Counted from the stretch's first letter, positions 8,441-18,237 are shown. The stretch: 64,000 bases of DNA from Sporosarcina sp. E16_8 (GCF_017347095.1 NZ_JADPRZ010000011.1:1-64000); one strand, 5' to 3'. Numbers and translations: made by a program. The notes: generated by a model from the letters alone, not told the origin.

Positions 8441-10062
8441 GGGATACTGAACAACTCTCTTTACGCAACTTTATACGTAAGTCTGTATTGTAAACGAGAT
8501 AATATACCTTGAAGCCAGTTTTGGAAAATAGGCAAAAAAGAATCCCGGAGGATCTTTTCTATGTTCATAATGAGAAATTGGAGGGAAATGACTGTCTCAC
8601 TCGTCTCCATAAGGCCTAGCCCATACTTGCGCTTGCCTTCACCGAATTTCCCTTCGATTGCGTTACGATCTGAATTATCCTTCCGTTCTATCCGCTTCTG
8701 TTCTGCATTTATCTGTTGGTCTTTTGAAGGTCTGCCCAGTTTAGGGCCGCTCAGCCTAATGCCTAAATCCTTGCAGTGCTGGCGGTTTTCACGGGTCCGA
8801 TAGATTGTATCGGCTAGGACCGCTTCAGGATAGTAACCGAATCGCTCTTTGTAACTTTCAATAGATTCCTTAAGAAAGATACCTTCGTGATAGGCATCCC
8901 AACTTAATGTATCTATGAAGGCATACCCATCTACTAGGCTGACGGATAGCTTTGCACCGAATTCTACAGGGGCATTTGCCTTCCCTCTCACAATCGGGCG
9001 AATATGCGGTTGACTGATGCTGACAATCCGATCTTCGATCGAATGGGATTGATTCTTATACATGATACTCTGCTGACGATAGATTTCCTGGATGACAAAC
9101 AAGTCACGATATCGTTTGGAAGTCAACTGGTCGAGACCGACTTGGGTAACAAGCTTCTCGATATGAAGCAGATTCCGTTTGACATAGCCCAATTGACATT
9201 CAATACCTTCCTGGATTTTCTGATAACCTGGCTTTCGTTGTTTCGTCAAGGATAGGTACTCTTTACGGGCTTTGACTCGATAAGTACGCGGTTTTTTCTG
9301 CTTGCCGGCAAGTGGTCGATGAAGCGTGTCGATGAACTTCTCGAGTTTCTCGCGTGACTTGTTTAGTAAACCGATATCCGTAGGATACGTGATGTCGGAA
9401 GGTGCGCAAGTGGCGTCTAAAAGTAGTTTACCTTGATTCGGAGGCAACACGGATTCCATCGAACTCGAAGAGTTAGGCTCTTCAGAAGTGTGTCCACCCC
9501 CATTTGGCGGCTCGTCATCGGGAACTTTTTCATCTTTCTTCCGCTGCGTCAACACGAGGGACTCATTGAGTTCATTGATTAGCTCTCCATTGAAACGCTT
9601 GCGAAAATGTGTCATGGAAGAGGAATGAAAGGGAGCTGTTTGTTGAAAGGAATGCAGCCCGATGAAGTATTGCAGATAAGGATTTTCTGTGATGGCTTCT
9701 ACGGTTTCTTCGTCACTTAGACCCAGTCTTTCCTTGATAATCAAAGAACCAAGTGCAAGTCGGACATTGTAGGCTTTGCTTCCCTGTTTGGTATCTCCAA
9801 GCGTCTCGATATATGCCTCTTCGACTTCGTTCCAAGGGATGAGGGAAGCCATGACAACCCAGCGGTTATCAGGGTTCAACTGACCTCCGAATGGTAAGAA
9901 GAATTCGTGTGGCATGATGATCTGATTTTCGTTGTGTTCGTACATGGTAAGCCCTCCAAGTCTACATTCCTGAGTTTTTTGTTGTTTTGTCTTTGCATCT
10001 TTATTCGACAAATAATGCAAAAACCCTTTTAGATAGAGGGATATTGGGTTGTTCAGTATCCC
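8441..10062 (-). mobile_element. complete IS5/IS1182-type insertion sequence with 9-bp target duplication
   Basis: A 1622-bp element with perfect terminal inverted repeats GGGATACTGAACAAC at both ends. It is flanked by the direct repeat CTAATTTAG (8432-8440 and 10063-10071), the duplicated and nearly palindromic target. It holds one intact transposase gene and interrupts a gene fragment. The clean duplication indicates a comparatively recent insertion. Confidence 0.88.
8461..9945 (-). CDS. DDE transposase, IS5/IS1182 superfamily
   Basis: A 494-residue transposase. The start at 9945 (MYEHNENQ) has GGAGGG 6 bases upstream and is better than the upstream ATG. An N-terminal DUF772-like DNA-binding segment (VEAITENPYLQYFIGL) precedes the catalytic core. 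The likely triad is D in LLDATCAPSD, D in AVLADTIYRTREN and E in KFGEGKRKYGLG. It fills nearly the whole element and looks intact. Confidence 0.9.
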   Translation of the reverse strand: MYEHNENQIIMPHEFFLPFGGQLNPDNRWVVMASLIPWNEVEEAYIETLGDTKQGSKAYNVRLALGSLIIKERLGLSDEETVEAITENPYLQYFIGLHSFQQTAPFHSSSMTHFRKRFNGELINELNESLVLTQRKKDEKVPDDEPPNGGGHTSEEPNSSSSMESVLPPNQGKLLLDATCAPSDITYPTDIGLLNKSREKLEKFIDTLHRPLAGKQKKPRTYRVKARKEYLSLTKQRKPGYQKIQEGIECQLGYVKRNLLHIEKLVTQVGLDQLTSKRYRDLFVIQEIYRQQSIMYKNQSHSIEDRIVSISQPHIRPIVRGKANAPVEFGAKLSVSLVDGYAFIDTLSWDAYHEGIFLKESIESYKERFGYYPEAVLADTIYRTRENRQHCKDLGIRLSGPKLGRPSKDQQINAEQKRIERKDNSDRNAIEGKFGEGKRKYGLGLMETSETVISLQFLIMNIEKILRDSFLPIFQNWLQGILSRLQYRLTYKVA

Positions 10063-10098
10063 CTAATTTAGTTCCCATGAATATTTTGTCATACAATA

Positions 10099-10143
10099 AC
10101 TGCACCCCAATTGTTAGATAGTGCCTAACAATTGGGGTGCAGT
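10099..10143. repeat. palindrome made of two facing IS3-like terminal repeats
   Basis: A perfect 19-bp inverted repeat (ACTGCACCCCAATTGTTAG) surrounds only 7 bases and ends in TTCA. The sequence resembles IS3-family tips, so this may be an IS that lost everything but its ends, or a tiny MITE. A degenerate second copy is at 32004-32049. It could also act as a terminator. Confidence 0.65.
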
Positions 10144-10254
10144 TCATTTACGGTCCTTTTTGCTGTATTCATATTAAGCTAACGCACAACAGTTGAAAAT
10201 TTACACTGATTAGAACGAACTACTAATCGAAATCCAAAAGCGAATTGTTACTTG

Positions 10255-13200
10255 TCACTTTTTTGATGCTTCTTTAAATAATTCTAACCTTCTATCCTTT
10301 TCCTCTTTGTTTTGGAAGCTTGATATAGCTTTACTCTTTGATACAACGTGTCCATCTTTTGAACGTTTTATTAGTTGATTAAGCTTATCTTGGATAAATT
10401 TTTCTGCTTTTTTATCTTTTGTCACAGAGTGCAATAATGTCAATTTCATAAAAGCGAAATCGTTTACTGCAGATGAATTATACTTATGCATTATTCTATT
10501 TAATTTTGACTGGTAATCGTTTGCGTTCGAGTCAATATATAAGAAAATAGCAAGATATTTTTCTACATCTGAAACGCTATCATTTTCTATATTTTCATTT
10601 AAGTAGTCTCGAATGACTGGCAGTAATTTCGTTGTACCTATCACTGAAAATAAATGTACCTCATGTACGACTAAAGCGAAACGAGTGAAAAAAGAAAAGA
10701 ATGAGTACATTTCCGGATTACTTTTCATCAATTCCGATTTTCTATTGCTATCACTTAGATATAGCTCCATTTTCCTTTTATGAACAGATACTGTGATTAA
10801 AGAACACAACATAATACTCCTAAATGCTCGGTCTTTTAAATCACCAATTTCAACTTCTTCAGTGTTTTTCAATACTTTTGCAGCTATAATCCATGTTTTT
10901 TGCAGCTTTTCATCATTCGACAATTCAGATTGTGGGACTTTATTCGGAATAACAGATGAGTGCTCATTATCATTTCCACGCTCTAATAAACTATCATTGG
11001 CAGTAATAGCATCTTCATCATTTTGTTTATTTCTTTTCAGTATTTCATCCAATTGATTTTCTCTCATTGATTCAATAAGCGGCTTTCTAGAATCTGGATC
11101 ACGTAATGAAAATAAATGATCGAAAGAAATAGTTATTGTATTGTCCGTAAATATAGATTGATTGAATTCAAGATAAGACGCAAAACACTTTTCCTTCCTA
11201 TTGACTACCGATTCTAAAATATCGCCTTGAGTTCTATCTAGGCCTGTGAAGTAATCTATTTCATCGATAAACGTTAAATAATTTTCTTCACTTAAGACTT
11301 CCTCTTTGAAGTCTTTGTTAAACTCCATGTTCTTGGCTAAACAATATTGAAAAAAGCAATCTAATTTGAATTTGTAATACTCTGCACCTTGATCCAATTC
11401 TCTTACCAAAACACCTTTGTCAACAAACTCTGTTAATATCCAGTCATGGAATGCGATTGGACCTGATAATTGAATCTCCATTTTCTTTTTTTTATACAAC
11501 TCCCTGATGAATTCTTTCAATTCCAAAGATTCAATTCGGTAATTAGCATTATTTTTCCTATACATTTGTAATGCGATTTGCGCTAGTAAGTGGATTTTAT
11601 TACTGTAATCGAAGTCCTCAGAGAAAATCTGCTCTTTTGTATGTTTTTCAAATAACTTTTCGATAAAGTTTTGAACCATTGCAGCGTTATTAACTGGCCT
11701 AAAGTCCTTTTGTTTTTCATAAATCCATAAAAACATCGATACAGCGAGCGGTGTACTTGGAATGTTAAGATAATGAAAATTCTTTATTAGATGGTTCAAT
11801 TTTTCATTCTCTTCTTGACTCCCGCCTGTATTAAACCATCTCTTCATTAACGACTGAATTTCCGTCGTTTGGAAATATTGAATATTAGCCGATTCGAATT
11901 CTTTTGCAATTGGACTATTCACAAATTCGATTGGTTTTTCTTGATCATTTATCGTTTCGGCTGAAGCTATAATTGATAAATTTGGAAATGTTTTAGACAA
12001 CTCACTAATTTCTTCGAAAATCACATTTTGATGAACATGATTAAATCGGAAGTTGTCAAGTAGTAAAACAATTTTTTGGTTTTCTAATATTTTATTAAAC
12101 TTACTCGTGCTTTTCCCAATGAATCTACTCATCTTTTTCTTGATATCACCTTTATTTAAACCTTTCAAGTCAACATAAATGGGAATTTTTTGATATAAAG
12201 CATGTTTATCAATGAGTTCAGAAATTATCCGGAATAAGATAGTCGTTTTCCCTGTTTCCCTTTGTCCGAAGAGTACCAGGTTATTTTCAAGTAAACACAA
12301 ATCTTCTAAATTTAATATTTCCTCTTTCTTGTTTACTTCCTTACCATCATTGTTAATTGACGTTTCATAGTTTGACTTCACAATTCGTGGCAATACAAAT
12401 AGACTTTTTAAATCCTTTGGTGCAACAGTATCTGTGTTATAACTAATTAAGTTTTGGTTTATATCGTCAGTAAAGATATCCTTTATATAACCAATTATTT
12501 CTGTTTGCTCATTATATAGCTTTTTGTTTTCTGTAGAACTAGATTCAAATCTCTTAGTGCCTGAATCACCTTCTCCGGCATCTGTATTACTGATAAATTG
12601 ATTTTTCTCGAAGTTGAATTTCCTGAAGTGAAATTCTATATATTTTGATTTCCCCGGATCCTCAATTATATCAATAATATTATATCCATTTTGATATTTG
12701 GATAATGTTTGGTGATTATTACTGACCCAGTTTGCAGGTGCAGTGGAAAGTATGCAGCCATTTCCTAAACTAAATGACAATGAAAACGTTGAGGATTTAT
12801 GAGTGTGTCCGACTAACAGTAAATCATAGTCCCTTACAATCATATCCCTTACAAATTCCGTGTCTTCAGGATGTAATGATTCATAACTATGATGCATCAA
12901 AGCAATACGTAAATCTAAATCTTGTCCCTCGAACGAATCTTGAATGAAGTCCAATTGCTTTCGACCAACAAACAATTTTTTATCATCACCATCGTCTTTA
13001 CACATCCAAGACGAATTTATACCGCCGATACCTATCTTCTTACCGTTCAGCATATGCAAAAATGAATATCCAAATTTATTTGGCTTATATGCATCTGAAT
13101 CATCATAATATATGTTTTCGAAAAGTTTGTACGGCTCCATTCCGCTAAAATCCGACGGCTTAATATTGTGCATAATGCTATCGATGTCATTTCTTGTGTT

Positions 13201-13542
13201 CATTTTATTTAACAAACCATCATGACTGTACTCATTAATTTTCGTACGATCAACATCATGATTTCCTGGTATGAAGAGGAATTGGTGTTTCGACATATTT
13301 AGGTTCTCTAGCAACGGCTTAATAAAATCCTCTTCAAATTTCTCGAATGCAATCAAAGGATCAACAGAATTTTTACCTGCGAAACCGCCTTTATCTATTA
13401 AATCGCCTGTAAAGCATATTAAGTTAATCGGCTTGTTTTTAGTGAATGATTGAAGATCCTTAATTAATGGGTCTAAGCAATACCTCTTAAAAGATTTTTG
13501 GGAAGGGTGATAGTGAATATCTGATAAATGTATGATTCTCAA
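10255..13542 (-). CDS. calcineurin-like metallophosphoesterase fused to a STAND/NACHT-type ATPase
   Basis: A 1095-residue protein. TTG at 13542 (AGGGGG upstream) puts the start directly at RIIHLSDIH and is preferred. Residues 1 to about 280 are a metallophosphoesterase with every metal motif: LSDIHYH, FTGDLID, IPGNHDVD, MHHSYE and VGHTHKS. After a linker, a P-loop ATPase follows: Walker A FGQRETGKTTI near 425 and Walker B KIVLLLDNF near 500, with a winged-helix/helical sensor region to the C-terminus. Enzyme plus STAND ATPase plus long sensor is the architecture of Avs/bNACHT anti-phage proteins, in which ligand sensing drives oligomerisation and switches on the effector. The phosphoesterase would be the effector here, attacking nucleic acid or a nucleotide. 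It stands alone, which fits single-gene STAND systems. The trigger and substrate are unknown. Confidence 0.88.
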   Translation of the reverse strand: MRIIHLSDIHYHPSQKSFKRYCLDPLIKDLQSFTKNKPINLICFTGDLIDKGGFAGKNSVDPLIAFEKFEEDFIKPLLENLNMSKHQFLFIPGNHDVDRTKINEYSHDGLLNKMNTRNDIDSIMHNIKPSDFSGMEPYKLFENIYYDDSDAYKPNKFGYSFLHMLNGKKIGIGGINSSWMCKDDGDDKKLFVGRKQLDFIQDSFEGQDLDLRIALMHHSYESLHPEDTEFVRDMIVRDYDLLLVGHTHKSSTFSLSFSLGNGCILSTAPANWVSNNHQTLSKYQNGYNIIDIIEDPGKSKYIEFHFRKFNFEKNQFISNTDAGEGDSGTKRFESSSTENKKLYNEQTEIIGYIKDIFTDDINQNLISYNTDTVAPKDLKSLFVLPRIVKSNYETSINNDGKEVNKKEEILNLEDLCLLENNLVLFGQRETGKTTILFRIISELIDKHALYQKIPIYVDLKGLNKGDIKKKMSRFIGKSTSKFNKILENQKIVLLLDNFRFNHVHQNVIFEEISELSKTFPNLSIIASAETINDQEKPIEFVNSPIAKEFESANIQYFQTTEIQSLMKRWFNTGGSQEENEKLNHLIKNFHYLNIPSTPLAVSMFLWIYEKQKDFRPVNNAAMVQNFIEKLFEKHTKEQIFSEDFDYSNKIHLLAQIALQMYRKNNANYRIESLELKEFIRELYKKKKMEIQLSGPIAFHDWILTEFVDKGVLVRELDQGAEYYKFKLDCFFQYCLAKNMEFNKDFKEEVLSEENYLTFIDEIDYFTGLDRTQGDILESVVNRKEKCFASYLEFNQSIFTDNTITISFDHLFSLRDPDSRKPLIESMRENQLDEILKRNKQNDEDAITANDSLLERGNDNEHSSVIPNKVPQSELSNDEKLQKTWIIAAKVLKNTEEVEIGDLKDRAFRSIMLCSLITVSVHKRKMELYLSDSNRKSELMKSNPEMYSFFSFFTRFALVVHEVHLFSVIGTTKLLPVIRDYLNENIENDSVSDVEKYLAIFLYIDSNANDYQSKLNRIMHKYNSSAVNDFAFMKLTLLHSVTKDKKAEKFIQDKLNQLIKRSKDGHVVSKSKAISSFQNKEEKDRRLELFKEASKK

Positions 13543-14329
13543 TGCTTGTCCCCCTAAATTGAATAATACATTTAACATACCATTTCGACAACAAATTTCC
13601 AATTTTGCAAGTCATCACTACAATGTTAGTAGTTCGATCTTCCCCTATTGATAGGTTTGTTGTGTGAGTTGCAGCCTCGTACATATGAATTATTCCAACA
13701 CAATATTCCTAAGTAAAAATTCACCAAGGACAGGAACTCTATTTTTATCTCTCAAAAATCGGCTTTTCGCAAGTATCTGATGTGGTTGGCCACATAGTCC
13801 GATGATCCGTCACCAGATACAATAGAACGGTTTTGTATTTGGATGTGGATTTCTTGAATGTCTTAAACTAATACCTCTTGGTCTTTTTATCTGATTACAT
13901 CGCTTTGACTTCAACAAAGAAATTCTCATAAGAATATAATGTGATTAACTTCTTTTTCTCTCATCTATCCCCCTCTTTAATCATGGACCTTCGCATTTCT
14001 TGTGATGACTAAGTATTACATATGGATTGAACCACTTGTGAGTAGTTTAAATAAACGAAAAAACTAGCTATCTTATCAATTTGTGAGCCTAAAACTTAAA
14101 CACCTTTGTTTGTCATCTATCCAACACAATTCATCAAATGATCGATCTAAATTTCGAGCGCAACTAATTCCTCAAAGTAGATGGTTTTTTGTCGTTAATT
14201 GTCGAATGATTTGTATTCCATTTAAGGACCACGCACTAAAAATGTATATCAAAGATGAAAGACAAGAAACTATTTATCAAGGCTGGATTAACGAAAACAA
14301 CTCCATTAGATACAACAATGGTAGGGGGC
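13543..14329. other. intergenic debris between the STAND gene and the intron remnant
   Basis: I see no intact gene. Minus strand 13752-13870 retains a short coding-like piece (IHIQIQNRSIVSGDGSSDY ... YLRKADF, stop), preceded by stops in frame, probably the 3' end of a lost gene. The rest shows no clear signal. Confidence 0.4.
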
Positions 14330-14870
14330 AGTTCGTACCGTTCGGTATACGGCGGTTCAATTAAGATTGATGATGCAAATTTGCGTAACGTGATAGTAGA
14401 CTTTTGAGCCCTGGGGAACTCCAGTAGGAGTTCCTCAGGGTTCAGGACTTTTAGAAATCTTTCAGTAACTTTTACGCGAGTTACCCCATTCGTATGCCTT
14501 ATCTTTCGGCGCACCTAATCCAATGAGCTTCCTCACTTTCGTACTTGGTTTCTTCCAGTTTTTCCACATACACATTCGAAGTCTTCTTCTAATCCATGAA
14601 TCGAAAGCTCTGAAAACGCTTGGCGTATCCGCCAATGACCGCACCAACCCATAAGGTATTCATTTAGTCTCTTGATTCGATAATCCATCGAATAAGGTTT
14701 CTTCCTAGAGGTAATCTCACGGATTTTATTCTTCATCCGTATCATACTTTCTTTGGCAATCGGGGTCTACCGCTGATTTATTCAGATTAACTTTCAACTT
14801 AAGCATTCCTTCAATGAATGAAGTGACAGAACCCATGACTCGATTTCCCGCTTTCTTTGTTTTCACATAT
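14330..14870 (-). pseudogene. group II intron maturase remnant
   Basis: Three frames on the minus strand together read as the C-terminal part of a bacterial group II intron protein: KAGNRVMGSVTSFIEGMLKL, then (after a gap of about 20 residues) MKNKIREITSRKKPYSMDYR, RLNEYLMGWCGHWRI, then FDSWIRRRLRMCMWKNW. Downstream at about 14330-14360 is GAACCGCCGTATACCGAAC, typical of the intron region beside domain V. There is one internal deletion (SAVDP joins directly to CQRKYD) and at least one frameshift. It differs from the intron protein at 50.7-52.8 kb. Confidence 0.8.
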
Positions 14871-14936
14871 GGAAAAACTAATCACAATACCGAATAAGTA
14901 ACAAGTGTACAATGTTTTTTATCTCCGGCATGTAAT

Positions 14937-15296
14937 GTACATGCTTTTCTGTCCTAATAGATAGACATGAAAGTATGTACACCGTCAATTAAACACTGTG
15001 TTTGTAACCACTATTTTGTACATACTCTTATGTCCTTGTACAGATGAATTGTACAAGGATAAGAAACTGTTAAGACAAGAAAGTCTAAACTAACTCTCTT
15101 ATTTATTTCATGGCACGTAGATTAGCGATAAATATACCCCATGCAAGCGGACCAGTTGGCCAAGTTTAGATTTTCTTGTCCATGGTTTCAGCAGTATATA
15201 CTTTCATGTCCTATTGTAGAGACAAGAAAGTATATACTTAAAAATCAATGCCTTTATTTTTGGGAATACCATAATAACAGTTTAGACTATCAAGTC
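14937..15296. repeat. array of eight 17-bp repeats in both orientations
   Basis: The consensus is GACAWGAAAGTMTAWAC. Copies lie at 14937-14953 (-), 14964-14980 (+), 15018-15034 (-), 15074-15090 (+), 15164-15180 (-), 15194-15210 (-), 15221-15237 (+) and 15280-15296 (-). Two pairs (1-2 and 6-7) are inverted with the same 10-bp spacer of similar sequence (ctaatagata, ctattgtaga). The clustering within 360 bp points to protein-binding sites such as an origin, partition or recombinase array, or an operator. No open reading frame of note overlaps it. Confidence 0.75.
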
Positions 15297-15425
15297 ATTG
15301 TACAAGAATGTGCATGGACAAAATACACTTTACTTCATTTCCTTAATTTGAGGAGAATATACTAAAAATTTATATGTTCAATAATAAATCCATTAAAATA
15401 TATTTATTCATATGTCTCTTTTCAA

Positions 15426-16778
15426 TTAAATAGATATGATCTTAGGCATAAAATGTTCGTATTGTATTAAATCTAACGTATCTAAATTTGAATTTTGAAA
15501 AAAGACTTCTAATGCTTTGAAAGCGAAAGACTTTACCTCGTCTTGTAATAAAGAACGTTCATAATAGATATTAAAAAGATGTAAATTACGAAGATCCTTT
15601 GCTTCCATTATTGTCTGAGCTTCCTCTAAAATTTGGTCTACGATTTTAGGATCCTTAGTAATGGCACTTTTTAAATACATTGCACGTAATAAAAGTGTGA
15701 TATGTCTAAAATCGGTATAGTTGTGTCGTTCTTCGAAATTAATTAGTAAATCTAAATATGTAGCAACTTTTGTATAATTTTCTGCCTGTAAATTGGTTGA
15801 AATAATAGAGTGCATTGTGATAATTAATAATTCGATTTGTATTTTATCTTCATATCTTGTTCTAATTAAATCATTTTCAATAAAACGAACCGTGTTTTTC
15901 TCCATTCGAACCGTGTATTGCGTTGGTGAGAATGGTGCAAAATAAAGAGTCGCCATTATGGAACGTATTATCATCTCTGTGTCTTTTGATTCTACAAAAG
16001 CACCTTTTGAAAGTTTCAACAATTCAATCCCCTCTTTATAATTCTCTGAAAACAAGTGCAAAAGGGCTTCTAGGTATTGCAATCTAGGATTTTTTCGTTT
16101 AACAAACAATAAATAAACGGAAGCCTTATCGTATTGTCTTTGATACATACAAAGGATTGATAGGTTGTAATAGACTACCCATGAAACTTCTATTTTATTA
16201 GTATCTAGTTCGTCAATAGCTTTTTTGAAATGTTCGTTGGCCATTTGATATTGTTTGTTTTTTTCGTAGAGTTCCCCTAATTTATGTTGCGCTTTTGCTC
16301 GCAAAATAATATCACCATTAGAGGAAGGAGTATAGTTAAGCATTTGGTAAAAAATTGAACTGGCGTTAAAATCATTCCCTGTTATTAAGAAAGCCTGACC
16401 TTCAATATATTTCAAATTTAATTGTAAAGTTGGGTGCTCGTCGATTTCCTTTTGAAAGTCTTTCTTTATACCCTCTATTTGTGAAAGGGCGTCAAGTCCC
16501 ATATTAAATGACAAGCAGACTTGAATTTCCTCCATTTGTTGTAAGATCTTATTGTGTTCTATCACATTGTTATTTATAAGTAGCGTATATGGCAACTCTA
16601 ACTTCTTGGCAATTAGAATTAAATCTTTTTTTTGGATAGCTGTAATTCCATTCTCGATATTTGACATTTTACCTATTGAACAAATCCCTTTAGCCAATTC
16701 TCCTAATGTCATTTTTTTCTTTTTACGGAAATTTCGTATATTATTCCCGACCACAATGCGGTCGAAGGTGTTCGCCAT
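15426..16778 (-). CDS. XRE-type HTH regulator with TPR-like repeats (RNPP-like)
   Basis: A 450-residue cytoplasmic regulator. Residues 5-65 form an XRE helix-turn-helix (NNIRNFRKKKKMTLGELAKG ... MSNIENG). The remaining 380 residues are paired helices of TPR type (for example KLGELYEKNKQYQMANEHF). This is the layout of PlcR/NprR/Rgg-like proteins that bind short peptides, but peptide binding is only an inference. ATG at 16778 follows GGGGGAT and is preferred to the upstream in-frame ATG. A 13-codon frame starts 12 bases after its stop, but it has no secretion signal. The 17-bp repeat array lies downstream of the gene. Confidence 0.82.
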   Translation of the reverse strand: MANTFDRIVVGNNIRNFRKKKKMTLGELAKGICSIGKMSNIENGITAIQKKDLILIAKKLELPYTLLINNNVIEHNKILQQMEEIQVCLSFNMGLDALSQIEGIKKDFQKEIDEHPTLQLNLKYIEGQAFLITGNDFNASSIFYQMLNYTPSSNGDIILRAKAQHKLGELYEKNKQYQMANEHFKKAIDELDTNKIEVSWVVYYNLSILCMYQRQYDKASVYLLFVKRKNPRLQYLEALLHLFSENYKEGIELLKLSKGAFVESKDTEMIIRSIMATLYFAPFSPTQYTVRMEKNTVRFIENDLIRTRYEDKIQIELLIITMHSIISTNLQAENYTKVATYLDLLINFEERHNYTDFRHITLLLRAMYLKSAITKDPKIVDQILEEAQTIMEAKDLRNLHLFNIYYERSLLQDEVKSFAFKALEVFFQNSNLDTLDLIQYEHFMPKIISI

Positions 16779-16843
16779 ATTAAGATATCCCCCATCCAAG
16801 CGTTAGTCATTCCATTGTATCAAGTTTTAGAAGAAATCTAAAC

Positions 16844-16870
16844 GAAAAAAAACCTTCCTGTGTAGGAAGG
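16844..16870 (-). terminator. terminator of the 16928-17272 gene
   Basis: Stem CCTTCC-TACACA-GGAAGG followed on the minus strand by a run of eight T. Confidence 0.85.
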
Positions 16871-16927
16871 CGTTGGTATTTCTATGTAAATCAAGTATTG
16901 AGAATTAAATAAATCAACTTTTTTATT

Positions 16928-17272
16928 TTAATTAATTGGTTTTTGTAGATAGCGGGAGCCGCCGACTTCGATATGAGAGAATAGTTTTGTAACATCATCA
17001 TTAGATAATCCTACTTGTGACCTTCCTTCCTCTTTCGCAAATACTTGGATTCGATTTCCGATTTCATTGTAATCAGAATCAACTTGAATAGAGGCGATAC
17101 GTTTAAGTGGAATGGAAGCAGAAGTAATTGCACTTTTTGTCAGTATAACGCGTGCTAAGTTAATTGCAGCCTCTTCCTTTGTCATTTGCAGCCACCTGGT
17201 ATTTTGTACTTGTTCATGGAAATTAAGTTCGTCTATAATTTGCTTTGCGCGTGGGTAGTTTTCAAATATCAT
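16928..17272 (-). CDS. hypothetical 114-residue cytoplasmic protein
   Basis: A soluble protein with no family I recognise. GGAGG lies 8 bases before the ATG. A helical N-terminus (YPRAKQIIDELNFHEQ) is followed by a mixed region, with no cysteines and no membrane segment. It is monocistronic, with its own terminator. Confidence 0.65.
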   Translation of the reverse strand: MIFENYPRAKQIIDELNFHEQVQNTRWLQMTKEEAAINLARVILTKSAITSASIPLKRIASIQVDSDYNEIGNRIQVFAKEEGRSQVGLSNDDVTKLFSHIEVGGSRYLQKPIN

Positions 17273-17794
17273 TTCGTTTCCTCCCTTACAAGGTTTCTTT
17301 CCTCTTATGGTACGTCAATGTTGCATTTGACGCAAAATAAGTCAAAGGGTGCGTGATATTCAATCCCTTCGTTAGGAGCTGTTTACTCGACCATTCTTCG
17401 CCACCGCTAATATATCCGGAATAGTATGGTTGAAATTAATTGTGTGTTATATGGGATGTCCCATTATTTCCGATTACAGGTTCGTTTAGCTTGATTAGAG
17501 AGTAGCTGTGTACTCGATACAGGTACGGCAAGTTGATTGAGTACAAATCCCCCTCCAGTTGTTATTCAACACCGTAAACGACATTTAGGGGCTCTTTTCG
17601 AATCAGGTGGACTATAAATTTATAAGTTTACAAGTTGAGCGTAAAGAACTTTCCCTTTAAGGAAGGAAAAAATGCCTTAAGACAGGTGTCTAAAGGCATT
17701 TTTAGGACTTTGATGAATTCTATGGCAGCCATTGTTAAATGATATGACTGAAATTTTGGTATTTCTTTTTACAGTAACATCTCAGCCTCGTCGA
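17273..17794. other. 522-bp intergenic stretch
   Basis: No convincing gene. It contains the bidirectional terminator at 17666-17703, which serves the convergent side of the 17795-18022 gene. I see nothing else. Confidence 0.4.
17666..17703. terminator. bidirectional terminator
   Basis: AAAAATGCCTT ... AAAGGCATTTTT stem with A and T runs on both sides. On the minus strand it ends the transcript of the 17795-18022 gene. Confidence 0.8.
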
Positions 17795-18022
17795 TTATAT
17801 GAGAAACGATAGAAGTGCAATGCTGAAAATGATGAATAAAAAGAAGGTTCCGGCCGCTAGAAAAAAGCCGATGTGCTTAATTATTTGCGCCCAGGTAACA
17901 CTTGTTTCATCTTCATTTTTTGAGAACTCCACACTCTTTCTGTTTTGTCCATATCGAAAACGCTCGATTGATGTGGACCTCATTTTGTACTCCATAATTG
18001 AATTCTCCGTTAGCATACGCAT
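17795..18022 (-). CDS. 75-residue single-pass membrane protein (leader-controlled set, gene 1)
   Basis: The first about 45 residues are polar and charged, and one membrane helix follows (IGFFLAAGTFFLFIIFSIAL) up to the C-terminus. AGGAGGG lies 7 bases before the ATG. It is one of three genes on this strand preceded by the same promoter, hairpin and terminator leader. Function unknown. Confidence 0.65.
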   Translation of the reverse strand: MRMLTENSIMEYKMRSTSIERFRYGQNRKSVEFSKNEDETSVTWAQIIKHIGFFLAAGTFFLFIIFSIALLSFLI

Positions 18023-18056
18023 AGGTATACCCTCCTAAAAAAAGTTTTGATAGGCA

Positions 18057-18180
18057 CAAAAAAATACACTTATCTATAAATGATTGAAAATTACTCCACT
18101 TTTAAAAAAAGTGCATCAATCGCTTATAGTTAAGCGTATAACTGGCATGAAATAAAACGTCTCTCCCGCGTGGGTGAGAT
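18057..18180 (-). ncRNA. structured leader RNA, copy 1
   Basis: Reading on the minus strand: hairpin TCTC-A-CCC-ACGC-GGG-A-GAGA (18180-18161), then a 22-bp stem (18140-18119 with 18086-18065) holding a smaller hairpin, then a U run. This is a complete intrinsic terminator in front of the ribosome site of the 17795-18022 gene. The hairpin recurs at 18952-18971 and 20603-20622 with compensating stem changes. Either a riboswitch-like attenuator or a short stable RNA would fit. Confidence 0.65.
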
Positions 18181-18209
18181 TATGATAGAAAGTAAATAGT
18201 ATGCCATTA

Positions 18210-18237
18210 TTATAGCATGATGGGACTCTAATGCAAT
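18210..18237 (-). promoter_or_regulatory. promoter of leader copy 1
   Basis: TTGCAT and TATAAT separated by 16 bases on the minus strand, about 30 bases before the conserved hairpin. Confidence 0.7.

Noticed and set aside
14083..14364. Plus-strand 93-codon frame over the intron remnant
   Set aside because: The opposite strand shows group II intron sequence and the frame has no ribosome site or family pattern.
14937..15296. 17-bp repeats as CRISPR
   Set aside because: Orientation is mixed, spacing varies from about 10 to 75 bases and repeats are too short.
15385..15414. A 13-codon frame (MNKYILMDLLLNI) just after the XRE-TPR regulator as a candidate signalling peptide
   Set aside because: It has no secretion signal and only a weak ribosome site; RNPP pheromone precursors are usually about 40 residues with a leader.
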